Positions 6,743 through 16,047 of a stretch of DNA of 64,000 nucleotides are shown in pieces; position 1 is the first letter of the stretch; each line of letters starts with the position of its first letter. Origin of the DNA: Massilia forsythiae (GTDB lineage: Bacteria > Pseudomonadota > Gammaproteobacteria > Burkholderiales > Burkholderiaceae_D); NCBI RefSeq assembly GCF_012849555.1, contig NZ_CP051685.1, positions 4,960,001-5,024,000 on the forward strand, written 5' to 3'. Made by a program: the position numbers and the translations under genes. The notes beneath the pieces are model-generated. The model saw nothing but the letters and a program-made list of their open reading frames with translations, was not told the DNA's origin and did no database searches.

Positions 6743-9499
6743 TCACCCCGCGCGCAGCAGCGCGCCGAGCGCGTCCAGCGGGATCGGGCGCGCCAGCAGG
6801 TAGCCCTGCGCCTCGTCGCAGCTGGCGGCGCGCAGGAAGTCCAGCACCTCGGCGGTTTCCACGCCTTCCGCCACCACCTGCATGCGCAGCGCGTGCGCCA
6901 TGTCGACGAAGGCCTTGATGAAGTCGAAGGCGCTGATGCGGCCGTCTTCCTGCATCACGAACGAACGGTCCAGCTTGAGCACGTCGATCGGGAAGCGGCG
7001 CAGGTAGGCCAGCCCGGAATAGCCGGTGCCGAAGTCGTCCACCGCCAGCTTGACGCCCAGGCCCTGCAGCTCGCCCAGCATGGCGGCGGTGCGCTCCATG
7101 TCCTCGATCAGCGCGCTTTCCGTCACTTCCAGTTCCAGGCAATGCGGCGCCAGCCCGCTGCTTTCCAGCACCGTGCGCACCTCGCCGACGAAGCCGGGCT
7201 GCGCCAGCTGGCGCGCCGAGACGTTTACCGACACCCGCAGCGGCCGGCCCAGCTCTTCCACCAGCCGGCGCGTCTGGAGGCAGGCCTCGCGCAGCACCCA
7301 GCCGCCGATCGCGACGATCAGCCCGGTCTCCTCGGCGATGCCGATGAATTCGCCGGGCGGCACCCGGCCCAGCTGCGGATGCTGCCAGCGGATCAGCGCC
7401 TCGAAGCCGACCACCGTCATGCCGTCCAGGTCGATGCGCGGCTGGTAGTGCAGCTCGAATTCCTGGCGCGCCAGCGCCGGCCGCAGCGATACCTCGAGCG
7501 CCATGCGCGCCTGCGCCGCCTGGGTCATGGCCGCCTCGAAGAAGCGGTAGCGGTTGCGCCCGGCATTCTTGGCGCGGTACATGGCGGTGTCGGCGGCCTG
7601 GAACAGCAGCTCGCGGGTGGTGCCGTCCTGCGGGTACAGGCTGATGCCGATCGAGGCGCCGATGATCACGTCCTGGGCGCCGATCCGCACCGGCGCGGTC
7701 AATGTCTGCAGCAGCTTGGCGCCGATGCGGGCGGCGGCCGCGGCGCCGCTGCCGCAGTCGGCGGCCACCACGAATTCGTCGCCGCCCAGGCGCGCCACCA
7801 CGTCGCCGGGCCGCAGCGCGCTGCGCAGGCGCGCCGCCACCTCGCACAGCAGCTCGTCGCCCAGCTCGTGGCCGAAGGAATCGTTGATTTCCTTGAAGCG
7901 GTCGAGGTCGAGGAACATCACCGCCACCGCGGCGTCCGCCGCGCAGCGTCCCAGCATCGCCTGCACGCGCTCGTGCAGCAGCGCGCGGTTGGGCAGGCCG
8001 GTCAGGGTGTCGTGCGTGGCCAGCTCGTGCAGCCGGTGCTCGGCCTGCTTGCGATCGGTGATGTCGGTCATCAGGCCGGTCACGCTTTCCAGCACGCCGT
8101 CGGCGCCGCGGCGCACGCTGCCGTTGAACAGCACGTGCAGCGCATGGCCGTGGGCATGGCGGATCACCGCTTCCACACCCTGCACCCCGGCGTTGCCGGC
8201 GCGCGCCAGGCTGCTCCACGGGAAGGCGACGAACAATTCGTCCAGGCAGCGTCCGACCAGCGCGTCGCGCGCCTGGCCGGCGAGCGCGCACAGGGCCGGA
8301 TTGACGTCCAGGATGCGGCCGGCGGCGCTGGCCAGCACGTAGCCGGACGGCGTCATCTCGATCACCTCGCGGAAGCGTTGCTCGCTCTCGCGCAGCCGGC
8401 GCTCGGCCTGGTCGCGCTCGGTGAGGTCGCGGATGATGGCCTGGAAATAGACCTGGCCGCCTTCCTCGAACAGCGACACGTGCACCTCCGCCGGGAAGGT
8501 GCTGCCGTCGCGGCGGCGCTTGGTGATGCGCAGCAGGTGCGTGTTGCCGGCGCGCAGGCTGTCGAACAGCGCGGCGTCGTAGGTATAGCCGTCGTCGATG
8601 TCGCGCACGCTGCGGCCGACGAATTCGTGTTCGGCATAGCCGAAGTGGGCGCAGGCGCGGCCGTTGGCGGCGACCACGCGCAGTTCGCGGTCGGCGATCA
8701 GGATGCTGTCGCCGGCCTGCTGGAACAGGTTGCGGAAGCGCGCCTCACTTTTCCGGAGCGCGTCGGCGGCGCTGCGTTTCTCGGTGATGTCGTGGAAGTA
8801 CACGGACAGGCCGTCCTCGGTCGGATAGGCGCGCATCTCGATCCAGGCGCCCGGATGCCACTCGACCTCGGCCATGGCGGGCTGGCCGCTCTCCATCGCC
8901 GCGCGGTAGTGCGCCATCAACACCGTGCCTTCGAGCTGCGGCACCACTTCCAGCAAGGGACGGCCGACGCCGCTGCCCGGCTCGACGCCGACGAAGCGCG
9001 CCGCCTTGCGGTTGGCGTACACGATGCGCCAGCCGCGGTCGAGCGACACGAAGGCGTCGCCGATGCTTTCCAGCATGACGTTCATGCGCTCGCGCGACTG
9101 GCGCAGCGCGGCGCTGGCCAGGCGGGGCTCGGTGACGTCGCGCGCGCTGGCGTACATCAAGCCTTCGACTTCGGACCAGCGCCCCGACATCGACAGGTAG
9201 ATCACGCGCCCGTCCTTGCACAGCCAGCGCAGCTCGCGCTCGCGGCAGTCGGCGCCGGCGCGCACCGCCACGCCGAGCTCCTCCAGCGCGCTGCGGTCGT
9301 CCGGGTGCAGGACATCGTAGCAACTGCGTCCGGCCAGTTCCGCCGGCTGGTAGCCGAGGATGTCGCGCACCGCCGGGTTCACCCGCAGAATGATGCCGTG
9401 GCGATCGAGTACCGCCATCAGGTCGAAGGTATTGTCGATATGCGCGTTGCAGTCGTCACACGGTGACGTGAAGGCCAGGGGCAGGGTCATGGGTTCCAT
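6743..9499 (-). CDS. Four-PAS GGDEF-EAL cyclic-di-GMP protein
   Basis: I take the ATG at 9499 (918 residues); an earlier start at 9613 adds only an Arg/Ala-rich stretch. Four PAS domains cover roughly residues 15-480: FDLMAVLDRHGIILRVNPA, AFVSLDRGWRIVYANRK, SILIADRELRVVAANGRA and GYVLASAAGRILDVNPA. The GGDEF domain begins THDTLTGLPNRALLHERV and has an intact GGDEF at 572-576. The EAL domain has FEALIRW near residue 700 and DDFGTGYSGLAYL. Both halves keep their key residues, so the protein could make and break c-di-GMP. No transmembrane segment is seen, so sensing is probably cytosolic. Confidence 0.92.
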   Translation of the reverse strand: MEPMTLPLAFTSPCDDCNAHIDNTFDLMAVLDRHGIILRVNPAVRDILGYQPAELAGRSCYDVLHPDDRSALEELGVAVRAGADCRERELRWLCKDGRVIYLSMSGRWSEVEGLMYASARDVTEPRLASAALRQSRERMNVMLESIGDAFVSLDRGWRIVYANRKAARFVGVEPGSGVGRPLLEVVPQLEGTVLMAHYRAAMESGQPAMAEVEWHPGAWIEMRAYPTEDGLSVYFHDITEKRSAADALRKSEARFRNLFQQAGDSILIADRELRVVAANGRACAHFGYAEHEFVGRSVRDIDDGYTYDAALFDSLRAGNTHLLRITKRRRDGSTFPAEVHVSLFEEGGQVYFQAIIRDLTERDQAERRLRESEQRFREVIEMTPSGYVLASAAGRILDVNPALCALAGQARDALVGRCLDELFVAFPWSSLARAGNAGVQGVEAVIRHAHGHALHVLFNGSVRRGADGVLESVTGLMTDITDRKQAEHRLHELATHDTLTGLPNRALLHERVQAMLGRCAADAAVAVMFLDLDRFKEINDSFGHELGDELLCEVAARLRSALRPGDVVARLGGDEFVVAADCGSGAAAAARIGAKLLQTLTAPVRIGAQDVIIGASIGISLYPQDGTTRELLFQAADTAMYRAKNAGRNRYRFFEAAMTQAAQARMALEVSLRPALARQEFELHYQPRIDLDGMTVVGFEALIRWQHPQLGRVPPGEFIGIAEETGLIVAIGGWVLREACLQTRRLVEELGRPLRVSVNVSARQLAQPGFVGEVRTVLESSGLAPHCLELEVTESALIEDMERTAAMLGELQGLGVKLAVDDFGTGYSGLAYLRRFPIDVLKLDRSFVMQEDGRISAFDFIKAFVDMAHALRMQVVAEGVETAEVLDFLRAASCDEAQGYLLARPIPLDALGALLRAG

Positions 9500-9864
9500 T
9501 CGGCGTGCGGCGCGGCCGCGGCGGATTCCAACAGGGCAGGACTGGTCGCGACCAGCGCCGGCGGTGCGCGCGGCTGGCGCACGTCGGCGGTGCGCCGCGT
9601 CCGATCGGGACATGGCTGCAAGAGAATTTTAACATTCCCTGTGGAAATATTCAGTACGCATCGACACATTCTGCGTACCGAGGCCGAGTGTGACGCAAAT
9701 GTTACGGAACAACTGACATTACGATATGACGCATGCGCCCCTGGCGGGCACCGCGGGCGGAAGCGGGGGCCGGCAAGGGCAGGCGATCCGCCGCAGCGGA
9801 TGCCTGCCGAAGCAGCGCGCACGATCTCGGGAGACGGCCGGCTGCGCGCGCGCGCCGGTGGCGC
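9500..9864. other. Intergenic region
   Basis: The stretch separates the start of the GGDEF-EAL gene from the end of the repeat-protein gene. I see an AT-rich patch at about 9625-9725 that probably carries the GGDEF-EAL promoter on the minus strand, but no clear -35/-10 pair, no operator and no convincing gene. Confidence 0.35.
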
Positions 9865-10350
9865 TCAGCGCCGCGGCGGCTTGTCGGCGTCGAGGTCGTC
9901 CTGCTGCGGGCGGTCCGGCGGCAACTGGCCGCTCTGGCTGGACTGGCTACCGCTCTGGCGGCTCGTGCCCTGGCGCCCGGGATCCTGCTGGCCGCCTTGC
10001 CGACCGATATCCTGCTGGGTACCGCCCTGGCGGCCAGCGCCCTGATCGCGGCCGATATCCTGCTGGCGACCGACATCCTGCTGGCGACCGATATCCTGCT
10101 GGCGGCCGCTATCCTGCTGGCCGCCGCTCTGCCGGCTGACATCCTGGTTGCCTTGCCGTCCGCCCAGCAGGCTGTCGTCCTGCAAGTCGTCGTCGCGCCC
10201 TGCGCCCTGGCCGCGCTGCGCATTGCCCTGCGACGGCGAACTGCCCGACTGGCCCTGGCGCCCGCTCTGCAGGTTACCGCTGCCGGCCTGGTTCGGCGTG
10301 CCCGGATTTCCCTTCATACCCTTGTCCTTGGGATCTTGATTGGTCGGCAT
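9865..10350 (-). CDS. Gln/Gly/Asp-rich repeat protein, probably disordered
   Basis: The 161-residue frame starts at an ATG with AGGAGACC directly upstream, which argues that it is translated. The sequence MPTNQDPKDKGMKGNPGTPNQ is followed by repeats of R-Q-Q-D-(I/V)-G and R-Q-G-x-Q-Q-D over residues 75-125, and the end is PPDRPQQDDLDADKPPRR. It has no hydrophobic segment, no Cys and almost no bulky residues, so it should be soluble and disordered. The start resembles small KGG/stress-type hydrophilic proteins, but I do not recognise the family. It may act as a desiccation or stress protectant; that is a guess from composition. It stands between the sensor gene and the LacI gene. Confidence 0.62.
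   Translation of the reverse strand: MPTNQDPKDKGMKGNPGTPNQAGSGNLQSGRQGQSGSSPSQGNAQRGQGAGRDDDLQDDSLLGGRQGNQDVSRQSGGQQDSGRQQDIGRQQDVGRQQDIGRDQGAGRQGGTQQDIGRQGGQQDPGRQGTSRQSGSQSSQSGQLPPDRPQQDDLDADKPPRR
10054..10125. repeat. Four tandem 18-bp units inside the repeat-protein gene
   Basis: Four head-to-tail 18-base units at 10054, 10072, 10090 and 10108 share ATCCTGCTGG and differ at a few bases. Each unit encodes six residues on the minus strand. Further degenerate units lie on both sides, so copy number may vary between strains. Confidence 0.85.
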
Positions 10351-10549
10351 GATGGTCTCCTGAATAAGTGGATAAGAATCTCATCGTAGGACATCTTAAT
10401 GGACCGGCAATCGGACAATCTGCCAGGCTTGCGTAGGATGTCCCGCACAAAGTCAGCAGTATTTCAGATGAAAAATTGACATGTTGATCAATTCGTGGCG
10501 CAATCGCGGGTCGGCCGCGAGTCGGCCAGTTTCCGGGACGACAACAATA

Positions 10550-11584
10550 ATGAACACGACCAGTGCAGGAAAAGGCAGGGGGAGGGGGACCGGGCGCGCC
10601 ACGCTGGAAGCGGTGGCGGGCCTGGCGGGGGTATCCACGATGACGGCGTCGCGCGCGCTCAGCCAGCCGCGCCTGGTGTCGGACGCCACCCGCGCGCGCG
10701 TCGAGCAGGCGGTGGCCGAACTCGGCTACGTGCCCAACCGCGCCGCGCGCGCGCTGGCCTCGGCCCAGTCGCGCGTGATCGTGGTGCTGGTGCCGTCGCT
10801 GTCGAACGCCGTCTTCACGGCGGTGCTGGACGGCATCCACGACGCGGTCGAGGCCAGCCAGTACCAGCTGCTGATCGGGAATACCCGCTACGCCGCCGCC
10901 GAGGAAGAAAAGCTGCTCAACATCTACCTGCAGTCGAACCCGGACGGGGTGCTGCTGTCCGGCCACGCGGACAGCCCGCACGTGCAGCGCGTGCTCGGCA
11001 ATTCGCGCATCCCGATCGTGTCGATGATGGACCTGGCCGACGGGCCGGACGAGCTGTCGGTCGGCTTTTCCCAGATCGACGCCGGCGGCGCCATGACCGA
11101 TTACCTGCTCGGCAAGGGCTATCGGCGCATCGCCTTCATCGGCGCCCAGCGCGACGAGCGCACGCTGCGCCGGGCCGACGGCTGGCGGCGCGCCATGGCG
11201 GCGGCCGGGCTGGGCGACGAGCGCCTGGAGATCATGGTCGGCGAGCCGTCCACCATCGCGCTGGGGGCGCAGCTGATGCAGCGCGCGCTGCGCGAGGTGC
11301 CCGGCTGCGACGCCGTGTTCTGCTGCAACGACGACCTGGCCCAGGGCGCGATCTACCACTGCCAGCGCCACGGCGTGCGCGTGCCGGACGACGTCGCCGT
11401 GGCCGGCTTCAACGACCTGCCGTCGTCGGCCTGGATGCTGCCCTCGCTGACCACGGTCGACACGCCGCGCTACCGCATCGGCTTCGAGGCAGCGTCGCTG
11501 CTGCTGGACGTGATCGCCGGGCGCGAACCGGCGCAGCGGCGCATCGACCTCGGCTTCACGCTGCGCCCGCGCGAAAGCGCATGA
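10550..11584 (+). CDS. LacI/GalR family repressor (GntR-like)
   Basis: The protein has 344 residues from the ATG at 10550; an in-frame start at 10481 lacks support. A basic N-terminus (KGRGRGTGR) precedes the helix-turn-helix ATLEAVAGLAGVSTMTASRALSQPRLVSDATRARV, with hinge YVPNRAARALAS. The periplasmic-binding-protein-like ligand domain follows (VIVVLVPSLSNAVFTAVLDGIHDAVE, then VAVAGFNDLPSSAWMLPSLTTVDTP). It resembles gluconate-type LacI members, which bind a sugar or sugar acid and release DNA. No sugar genes are adjacent, so it could act at distant operators. The upstream AATTGA-N8-TCAATT at 10474-10493 may be its own site. Confidence 0.9.
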   Translation: MNTTSAGKGRGRGTGRATLEAVAGLAGVSTMTASRALSQPRLVSDATRARVEQAVAELGYVPNRAARALASAQSRVIVVLVPSLSNAVFTAVLDGIHDAVEASQYQLLIGNTRYAAAEEEKLLNIYLQSNPDGVLLSGHADSPHVQRVLGNSRIPIVSMMDLADGPDELSVGFSQIDAGGAMTDYLLGKGYRRIAFIGAQRDERTLRRADGWRRAMAAAGLGDERLEIMVGEPSTIALGAQLMQRALREVPGCDAVFCCNDDLAQGAIYHCQRHGVRVPDDVAVAGFNDLPSSAWMLPSLTTVDTPRYRIGFEAASLLLDVIAGREPAQRRIDLGFTLRPRESA

Positions 11585-11637
11585 GCGTGGCCGATCGCGC
11601 CCGCGCGGCGGCCTTGCAGGCATCTTTTCCTACAGGC

Positions 11638-11659
11638 TACCTGTCTAAATAGACAGGTA
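11638..11659. promoter_or_regulatory. 22-bp palindrome downstream of lacI and upstream of the PDE gene
   Basis: The arms TACCTGTCTA and TAGACAGGTA are perfectly complementary around a 2-base centre. There is no long T-run after it, only TTTG, so it is a poor terminator. It sits 83 bases before the PDE gene start and may be an operator for that gene. TATACT at 11701-11706 is a possible -10 box downstream. Confidence 0.5.
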
Positions 11660-11741
11660 TTTGATGCAATTTTGATGCAGATTTTTTGACGTCCCTTCCC
11701 TATACTGCAATCGGACCCCATTCAAACCTGAAAGGATTTCC

Positions 11742-13838
11742 ATGGCTGTCCAGTTGCATGGCGGGCAGGCGGGCAGCGGCGCCGACGCGTGGTTCCGCCC
11801 GCTGTTCGAGGGGAACGGGCTGGCGATGCTGGCGTGCGACGCCCAGTCCCTGCGCGTCCTCGACCTGAACCAGGCGATGGTCGAGCAGTTCGGCCATGGG
11901 CGTGCGGCGCTGCTCGGCATGCACCTGCCGGAACTGCTGGCGGCGCAGGACGGCGCGGCCGGTCCGTTCGGCCGCGTGCACCGCTTCCTGCATGCCGACG
12001 GCAGCGCGCGCCAGGTGTTGCCGCAGCCGTGGCCGGTCGGCGCGGCCGGGCGCGCCGCCGACACCGATGCCGATGGCGCCCACGGCGGCCTGGTGCTGGT
12101 GGCGCTGCAGGACGTGACCTTCCTGGTGGACGAGCAGGCGCGCCTGATGGACGACCAGGACGAACTGCGGCGCGCCCAGGCGCTCGGCCTGATCGGCAAC
12201 TGGCGCTGGGACGGCGGCCGCGGCGCCGTGCTGGCGGCTTCGCCCGAAGGCTATCGCATCCTCGGCTTCCCGCCCGGCGACCTGCCGGTGGGGCCGCGCG
12301 ACGTGCTGGCGCGCATCCACATCGAAGACCGCGCCGCGGTGCTGGCGGCGCGCCGGCGCGCGCTGGCCGAGCCGGAACGCCACGTCGACCTGCAGTTCCG
12401 CATGGTGCAGCCGGACGGCGAACTGCGCTGGGTGCACGTGGTGGCCGAGGTGCGCCGCGACGGCGCCGGCCCGCCCGCCCTGTCCGGGCTGGTGCAGGAC
12501 ATCACGGCGCGCCGCGGCGTGGAGGAAGACGTGATGCGCCTGGCCTACTACGACACGCTCACCGGGCTGCCCAACCGCAACCTGTTCGAGCGGCATTGCC
12601 GTGCGCGCCTGGCGCAGCTCGGCCGCGACCGGCTGGCCTGCCTGATCGTCGACCTGGTGCACTTCCGCGACGTGAACTATGCGCTGACCCACCTGTACGG
12701 CGACCTGCTGCTGGCGCTGGTGGCCGACCGCCTGGGCGCCCTGATCGACGGCGCCGGCCTGCTGGCGCGGGTCGACGCCCGCTTCACCATCCTGCTGGAA
12801 GACGCCGACGAGGCCCGGGCACGCCACTGGGCGGCGCGCATCCACGAAGTGCTGGAAGCGCCGTTCTCGGTGGTCGGCATCTGGTGCGCGCTCGGTGCGC
12901 GCATCGGCGTGGCGCTGGCGCCGAGCCAGGGCCGCGACTACCACACGCTGCTGCGCAAGGCCGACATCGCGCTGTACCAGGCGGCCCAGGCCGGACGCAA
13001 CACGGCGGTGTACGACGCCGGCATCGATCCGCACACGCCGGGGAGGCTGTCGCTGGTGGGCGACTTCCGCGCCGCCATCGAGGATGGGCAGCTGCGCCTG
13101 TTCTGCCAGCCGAAGGTCGACATCCGCTCGCGCCAGATCGTCGGCGCCGAAGCGCTGGTGCGCTGGTGGCATCCGGAAAAGGGCTGCATCGCGCCGGAGT
13201 CCTTCGTGCCGCTGCTGGAATCGACCGAACTCATCCACCTGCTCACCGGCCACATGCTGGAAGGGGCGGTGGCCCAGTGCGAAGCCTGGCGCAGCGAAGG
13301 CGTGCTGCTGCCGATCGCGGTCAACCTGTCGGCGCGCGACGTCGGCGTGCTGGCCCTGTCGGAACAGCTGCGCGCGCTGCTGGAACGGCACGGCTCGCGC
13401 GCCGGCATGATCGGCCTGGAAGTCACCGAGAGCAGCCTGATGAGCAACCCGACCGCCGGCATCGCCGAACTGCAGCGCCTCAGCGCGATGGGCTTCCGCC
13501 TGTACGTGGACGATTTCGGCACCGGCTATTCCTCGCTGAGCTACCTGAGCCGGCTGCCGGTGGACGTGATCAAGATCGACCACGCCTTCACCATGAAGAT
13601 GATCGACGACCCGCGCGCGGCGGCGATCGTCAAGTCGACCATCCACCTGGCGCACGACCTGGGCATGGAAGTGGTGGCCGAGGGCGTCAGCGAACGGCGC
13701 ATCTGGGACGCGCTGCAGGCGCTCGGCTGCGACGAGGCGCAGGGCTACTACATCGCGCCGCCGCTGCCGGCCGAGGACCTGCTGGCCTGGGCCAGATCGT
13801 CCCCGTACTCCCTGCGCGGAGAACGCGCAACGGCTTGA
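11742..13838 (+). CDS. PAS-(degenerate GGDEF)-EAL phosphodiesterase
   Basis: The 698-residue protein has an N-terminal PAS-like region (about 15-130), a second PAS/PAC region (about 150-270, ending LSGLVQDITARRG), a GGDEF-fold domain starting YYDTLTGLPNRNLFERH and an EAL domain from about residue 440. At the active-site loop of the cyclase domain it reads LLARVDARFTI near residue 343 instead of RxGGDEF, so it should not synthesise c-di-GMP. The EAL part is intact: AEALVRWWHP near 470, NLSARDVG, LEVTESSLM and DDFGTGYSSLSYL. It should therefore hydrolyse c-di-GMP, perhaps with the dead GGDEF domain binding GTP as a regulator. It is cytosolic by sequence. Confidence 0.92.
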   Translation: MAVQLHGGQAGSGADAWFRPLFEGNGLAMLACDAQSLRVLDLNQAMVEQFGHGRAALLGMHLPELLAAQDGAAGPFGRVHRFLHADGSARQVLPQPWPVGAAGRAADTDADGAHGGLVLVALQDVTFLVDEQARLMDDQDELRRAQALGLIGNWRWDGGRGAVLAASPEGYRILGFPPGDLPVGPRDVLARIHIEDRAAVLAARRRALAEPERHVDLQFRMVQPDGELRWVHVVAEVRRDGAGPPALSGLVQDITARRGVEEDVMRLAYYDTLTGLPNRNLFERHCRARLAQLGRDRLACLIVDLVHFRDVNYALTHLYGDLLLALVADRLGALIDGAGLLARVDARFTILLEDADEARARHWAARIHEVLEAPFSVVGIWCALGARIGVALAPSQGRDYHTLLRKADIALYQAAQAGRNTAVYDAGIDPHTPGRLSLVGDFRAAIEDGQLRLFCQPKVDIRSRQIVGAEALVRWWHPEKGCIAPESFVPLLESTELIHLLTGHMLEGAVAQCEAWRSEGVLLPIAVNLSARDVGVLALSEQLRALLERHGSRAGMIGLEVTESSLMSNPTAGIAELQRLSAMGFRLYVDDFGTGYSSLSYLSRLPVDVIKIDHAFTMKMIDDPRAAAIVKSTIHLAHDLGMEVVAEGVSERRIWDALQALGCDEAQGYYIAPPLPAEDLLAWARSSPYSLRGERATA

Positions 13839-13890
13839 GCGCCGCACCGCTTCCTGTGACGCTCCCGGTGGCCACGTGCCGGTAAACGTC

Positions 13891-13910
13891 GTCCCCGCGC
13901 AGGCGGGGAC
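13891..13910. repeat. REP-like palindrome, single copy
   Basis: GTCCCCGC and GCGGGGAC flank a 4-base loop. The same hairpin with the same outer bases (CGTC before, CCAT after) occurs at 41370, 41461 and 59400. It lies between the PDE gene and wrbA. The element belongs to the REP class. Confidence 0.82.
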
Positions 13911-14066
13911 CCATGCACCGCTTCCACAGCCGATCACCGCGCCCACCGCCCGCAACCCGAAAAACCGCGATCCCTACAGCGCCCCGCGCCTGTCGCGCAG
14001 CGAGCGCCGCCCCCGGTCCGCTTGCGCTAGCATGACTTTTCCCATTCAAGCAAAGGAGCACTTCCC

Positions 14067-14666
14067 ATGGCAAAAGTCCTGGTCCTGTACTACTCCACCT
14101 ACGGCCACGTCGAGCAACTGGCCAACGCCGTCGCCGAAGGCGCCCGCGCCGCCGGCGCCACCGTCGACGTCAAGCGCGTCCCGGAAACCGCGCCGGAAGA
14201 CGTCGCCCGCAACAGCCACTTCAAGCTCGACCAGCAGGCCCCGATCGCCACCGTCGACGAGCTGCCCGGCTACGACGCCATCGTCATCGGCGCCCCGACC
14301 CGCTATGGCCGCATGCCGTCGCAGATGGCGGCCTTCCTCGACCAGACCGGCGGCCTGTGGGCCACGGGCGCGCTGCAGGGCAAGGTCGGTGCCGCCTTCA
14401 CCTCGACCGCGAGCCAGCACGGCGGCCAGGAAACCACGCAATTCTCGATCATCACCAACCTGCTGCACTTCGGCATGGTGGTGGTCGGCCTGCCGTACAG
14501 CTTCGCCGGCCTGACCACGCTCGACGAGATCGCCGGCGGCAGTCCATACGGCGCCAGCACCATCGCCGGCGGCAAGGGCGAGCGCCAGCCCAGTGCGATC
14601 GACCTGGACGGCGCGCGTCACCAGGGCGAAGTGGTGGCGAAGACGGCGGCCAAGCTGTTCGGCTGA
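14067..14666 (+). CDS. wrbA: NAD(P)H:quinone oxidoreductase, WrbA type
   Basis: The 199-residue protein starts [31 protein letters not shown], the FMN-phosphate loop of flavodoxin-like WrbA proteins, and continues with [31 protein letters not shown] and [20 protein letters not shown]. Length and motifs match WrbA along the whole chain. WrbA is a tetrameric cytosolic FMN enzyme that reduces quinones by two electrons and limits redox cycling. The start follows AAAGGAG. It is convergent with the antiporter gene at 14685, with 18 bases between the stops. Confidence 0.95.
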   Translation: MAKVLVLYYSTYGHVEQLANAVAEGARAAGATVDVKRVPETAPEDVARNSHFKLDQQAPIATVDELPGYDAIVIGAPTRYGRMPSQMAAFLDQTGGLWATGALQGKVGAAFTSTASQHGGQETTQFSIITNLLHFGMVVVGLPYSFAGLTTLDEIAGGSPYGASTIAGGKGERQPSAIDLDGARHQGEVVAKTAAKLFG

Positions 14667-14684
14667 AGCGCCAGTCCGCGCCGG

Positions 14685-15884
14685 TCAGCTTGCCCTGGTC
14701 ACCAGCTGCATCACCCGGCGCAGTTTCGGCGCCACCATCGGCGTGGTCAGCATGGTGCTGCCGATCGCCATCAGCAGCAGGGCGGTAAAGGTGGCGCTGG
14801 TGATCAGGCCCTTGTCGAGCAGGATGTTGACGAAGATGATCATGATCAGCGCCTTGGTCTGCAGCAGCCAGCCGATGACCGAGGCCTCGCCCGGTCCCCA
14901 ATTCAGGATGCGGCCGGCGATGCGCACGCCGATCAGCTTGCCGGCGACGGAGGCCGCCAGCAGCACCCCTGCGGCCAGGAACACGGCGGCGCCGCCGCCT
15001 TCCCAGCTGGTCTTGAGGCCGGTGCTGAGGAAGTACACCGGCATCAGCGTCAGCAGCAGGTGGTGGCGCAGCAGGTCCATGTTGCGCTGGTCGAACCAGT
15101 GCGCATCCATCACCACGCCGGCCAGGAAGGCGCCTACCATGAAGTGCAGCCCGGCCCAGTCGGCGGCGAGGGCGCAGGCGGCCAGCCAGATCAGCGCCAC
15201 CGGCCAGCGGTCGCGTTCCTCCAGCCTGCCCATCAGCTTGCGGAATCCCCAGGCGGCGGCCACGAAGCCGAACAGGAAGCCGGCCTGGCGGCCGACGCGG
15301 GTCCAGTCCAGCAGGATCACGGCCAGCACGCCCCAGATGGCGACGTCGTCCAGGCTGGCGTAGCGCAGGATGCGCTGGCCGATCGGCTCGCGCAGGATGG
15401 CCAGCTTTTCCATCAGCAGGATCAGGATCGGCAGCGCGGTCACGGCGCAGGCCATGCCGACGCCCATCACGAATTGCCAGTCCGCGGCCCTGGCGCCTTT
15501 CCATCCCACATAGCCCAACATGCCCAGCGCCGCCACGCAGCCGAACAGCAGCGGCGTGCCCAGCGCCAGCGAGGCGGTGATCACGCTTTCGCGCCGGTGC
15601 TCCCAAGCCTTCTTCAAATCCAGCTCGATCCCGGCGATCATCACGAAGATCATCACCGACCACCAGGCGATGCCGGACAGCGCGCCCGTCACCTGCGGAT
15701 TGAACACGAAGCGGTAGTACTCGGGATAGGCGCGTCCCAGGATGCCGGGGCCGAGCAACACGCCGGTGATGATCTGCACGATCACCAGCGGGGCGTAATA
15801 ATCGGTGCCGCCGATGCGCCAGACCAGCCAGGGCAGGGTCAGGATGATCAGCATGGCGAGCAGGAAAATCTCGGTCGTTCCCAT
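14685..15884 (-). CDS. Cation:proton antiporter (CPA2/KefB-like membrane domain)
   Basis: The 399-residue protein consists of about 11-13 hydrophobic segments and lacks the cytosolic TrkA-N domain of full Kef proteins. Typical Na+/H+ exchanger domain stretches are ITGVLLGPGILGR, FVMIAGIELDLKKAWEHR, GMACAVTALPILILLMEKL and FMVGAFLAGVVMDAHW. It should exchange K+ or Na+ for protons in the inner membrane. The gene is single, and its promoter should lie in the shared AT-rich region upstream of the divergent sugar operon at 16097. Ion specificity cannot be read from sequence. Confidence 0.9.
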   Translation of the reverse strand: MGTTEIFLLAMLIILTLPWLVWRIGGTDYYAPLVIVQIITGVLLGPGILGRAYPEYYRFVFNPQVTGALSGIAWWSVMIFVMIAGIELDLKKAWEHRRESVITASLALGTPLLFGCVAALGMLGYVGWKGARAADWQFVMGVGMACAVTALPILILLMEKLAILREPIGQRILRYASLDDVAIWGVLAVILLDWTRVGRQAGFLFGFVAAAWGFRKLMGRLEERDRWPVALIWLAACALAADWAGLHFMVGAFLAGVVMDAHWFDQRNMDLLRHHLLLTLMPVYFLSTGLKTSWEGGGAAVFLAAGVLLAASVAGKLIGVRIAGRILNWGPGEASVIGWLLQTKALIMIIFVNILLDKGLITSATFTALLLMAIGSTMLTTPMVAPKLRRVMQLVTRAS

Positions 15885-16005
15885 CGTGTCTCCAGTGTGG
15901 ACGGTGTTTTATTACCTGGCCGATCGCACCCGGCCTGGGTGGCTTGCCAAAGTTTTTCGCCATTCTGCCCAGTTTTGTAGGAAAATTCACCTATATATTT
16001 TCTAT

Positions 16006-16034
16006 TTGACACTAAAACCGGCGCGGGCTATGCT
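16006..16034 (+). promoter_or_regulatory. Sigma70-type promoter of the sugar ABC operon
   Basis: TTGACA at 16006-16011 and TATGCT at 16029-16034 are separated by 17 bases. The expected start of transcription is near 16041, just in front of the LacI-type operator at 16048. Confidence 0.72.
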
Positions 16035-16047
16035 CCCGAAAAAGTCA

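Noticed and set aside
10054-10125. Possible CRISPR array
   Set aside because: The units are contiguous 18-mers with no spacers and encode a repeated peptide.
9733-10389. Hydrophobic 218-residue plus-strand frame with ILLATDILLATD repeats
   Set aside because: It is the antisense reading of the 18-bp repeats in the gene at 9865-10350, which has a strong ribosome site and sensible hydrophilic product.
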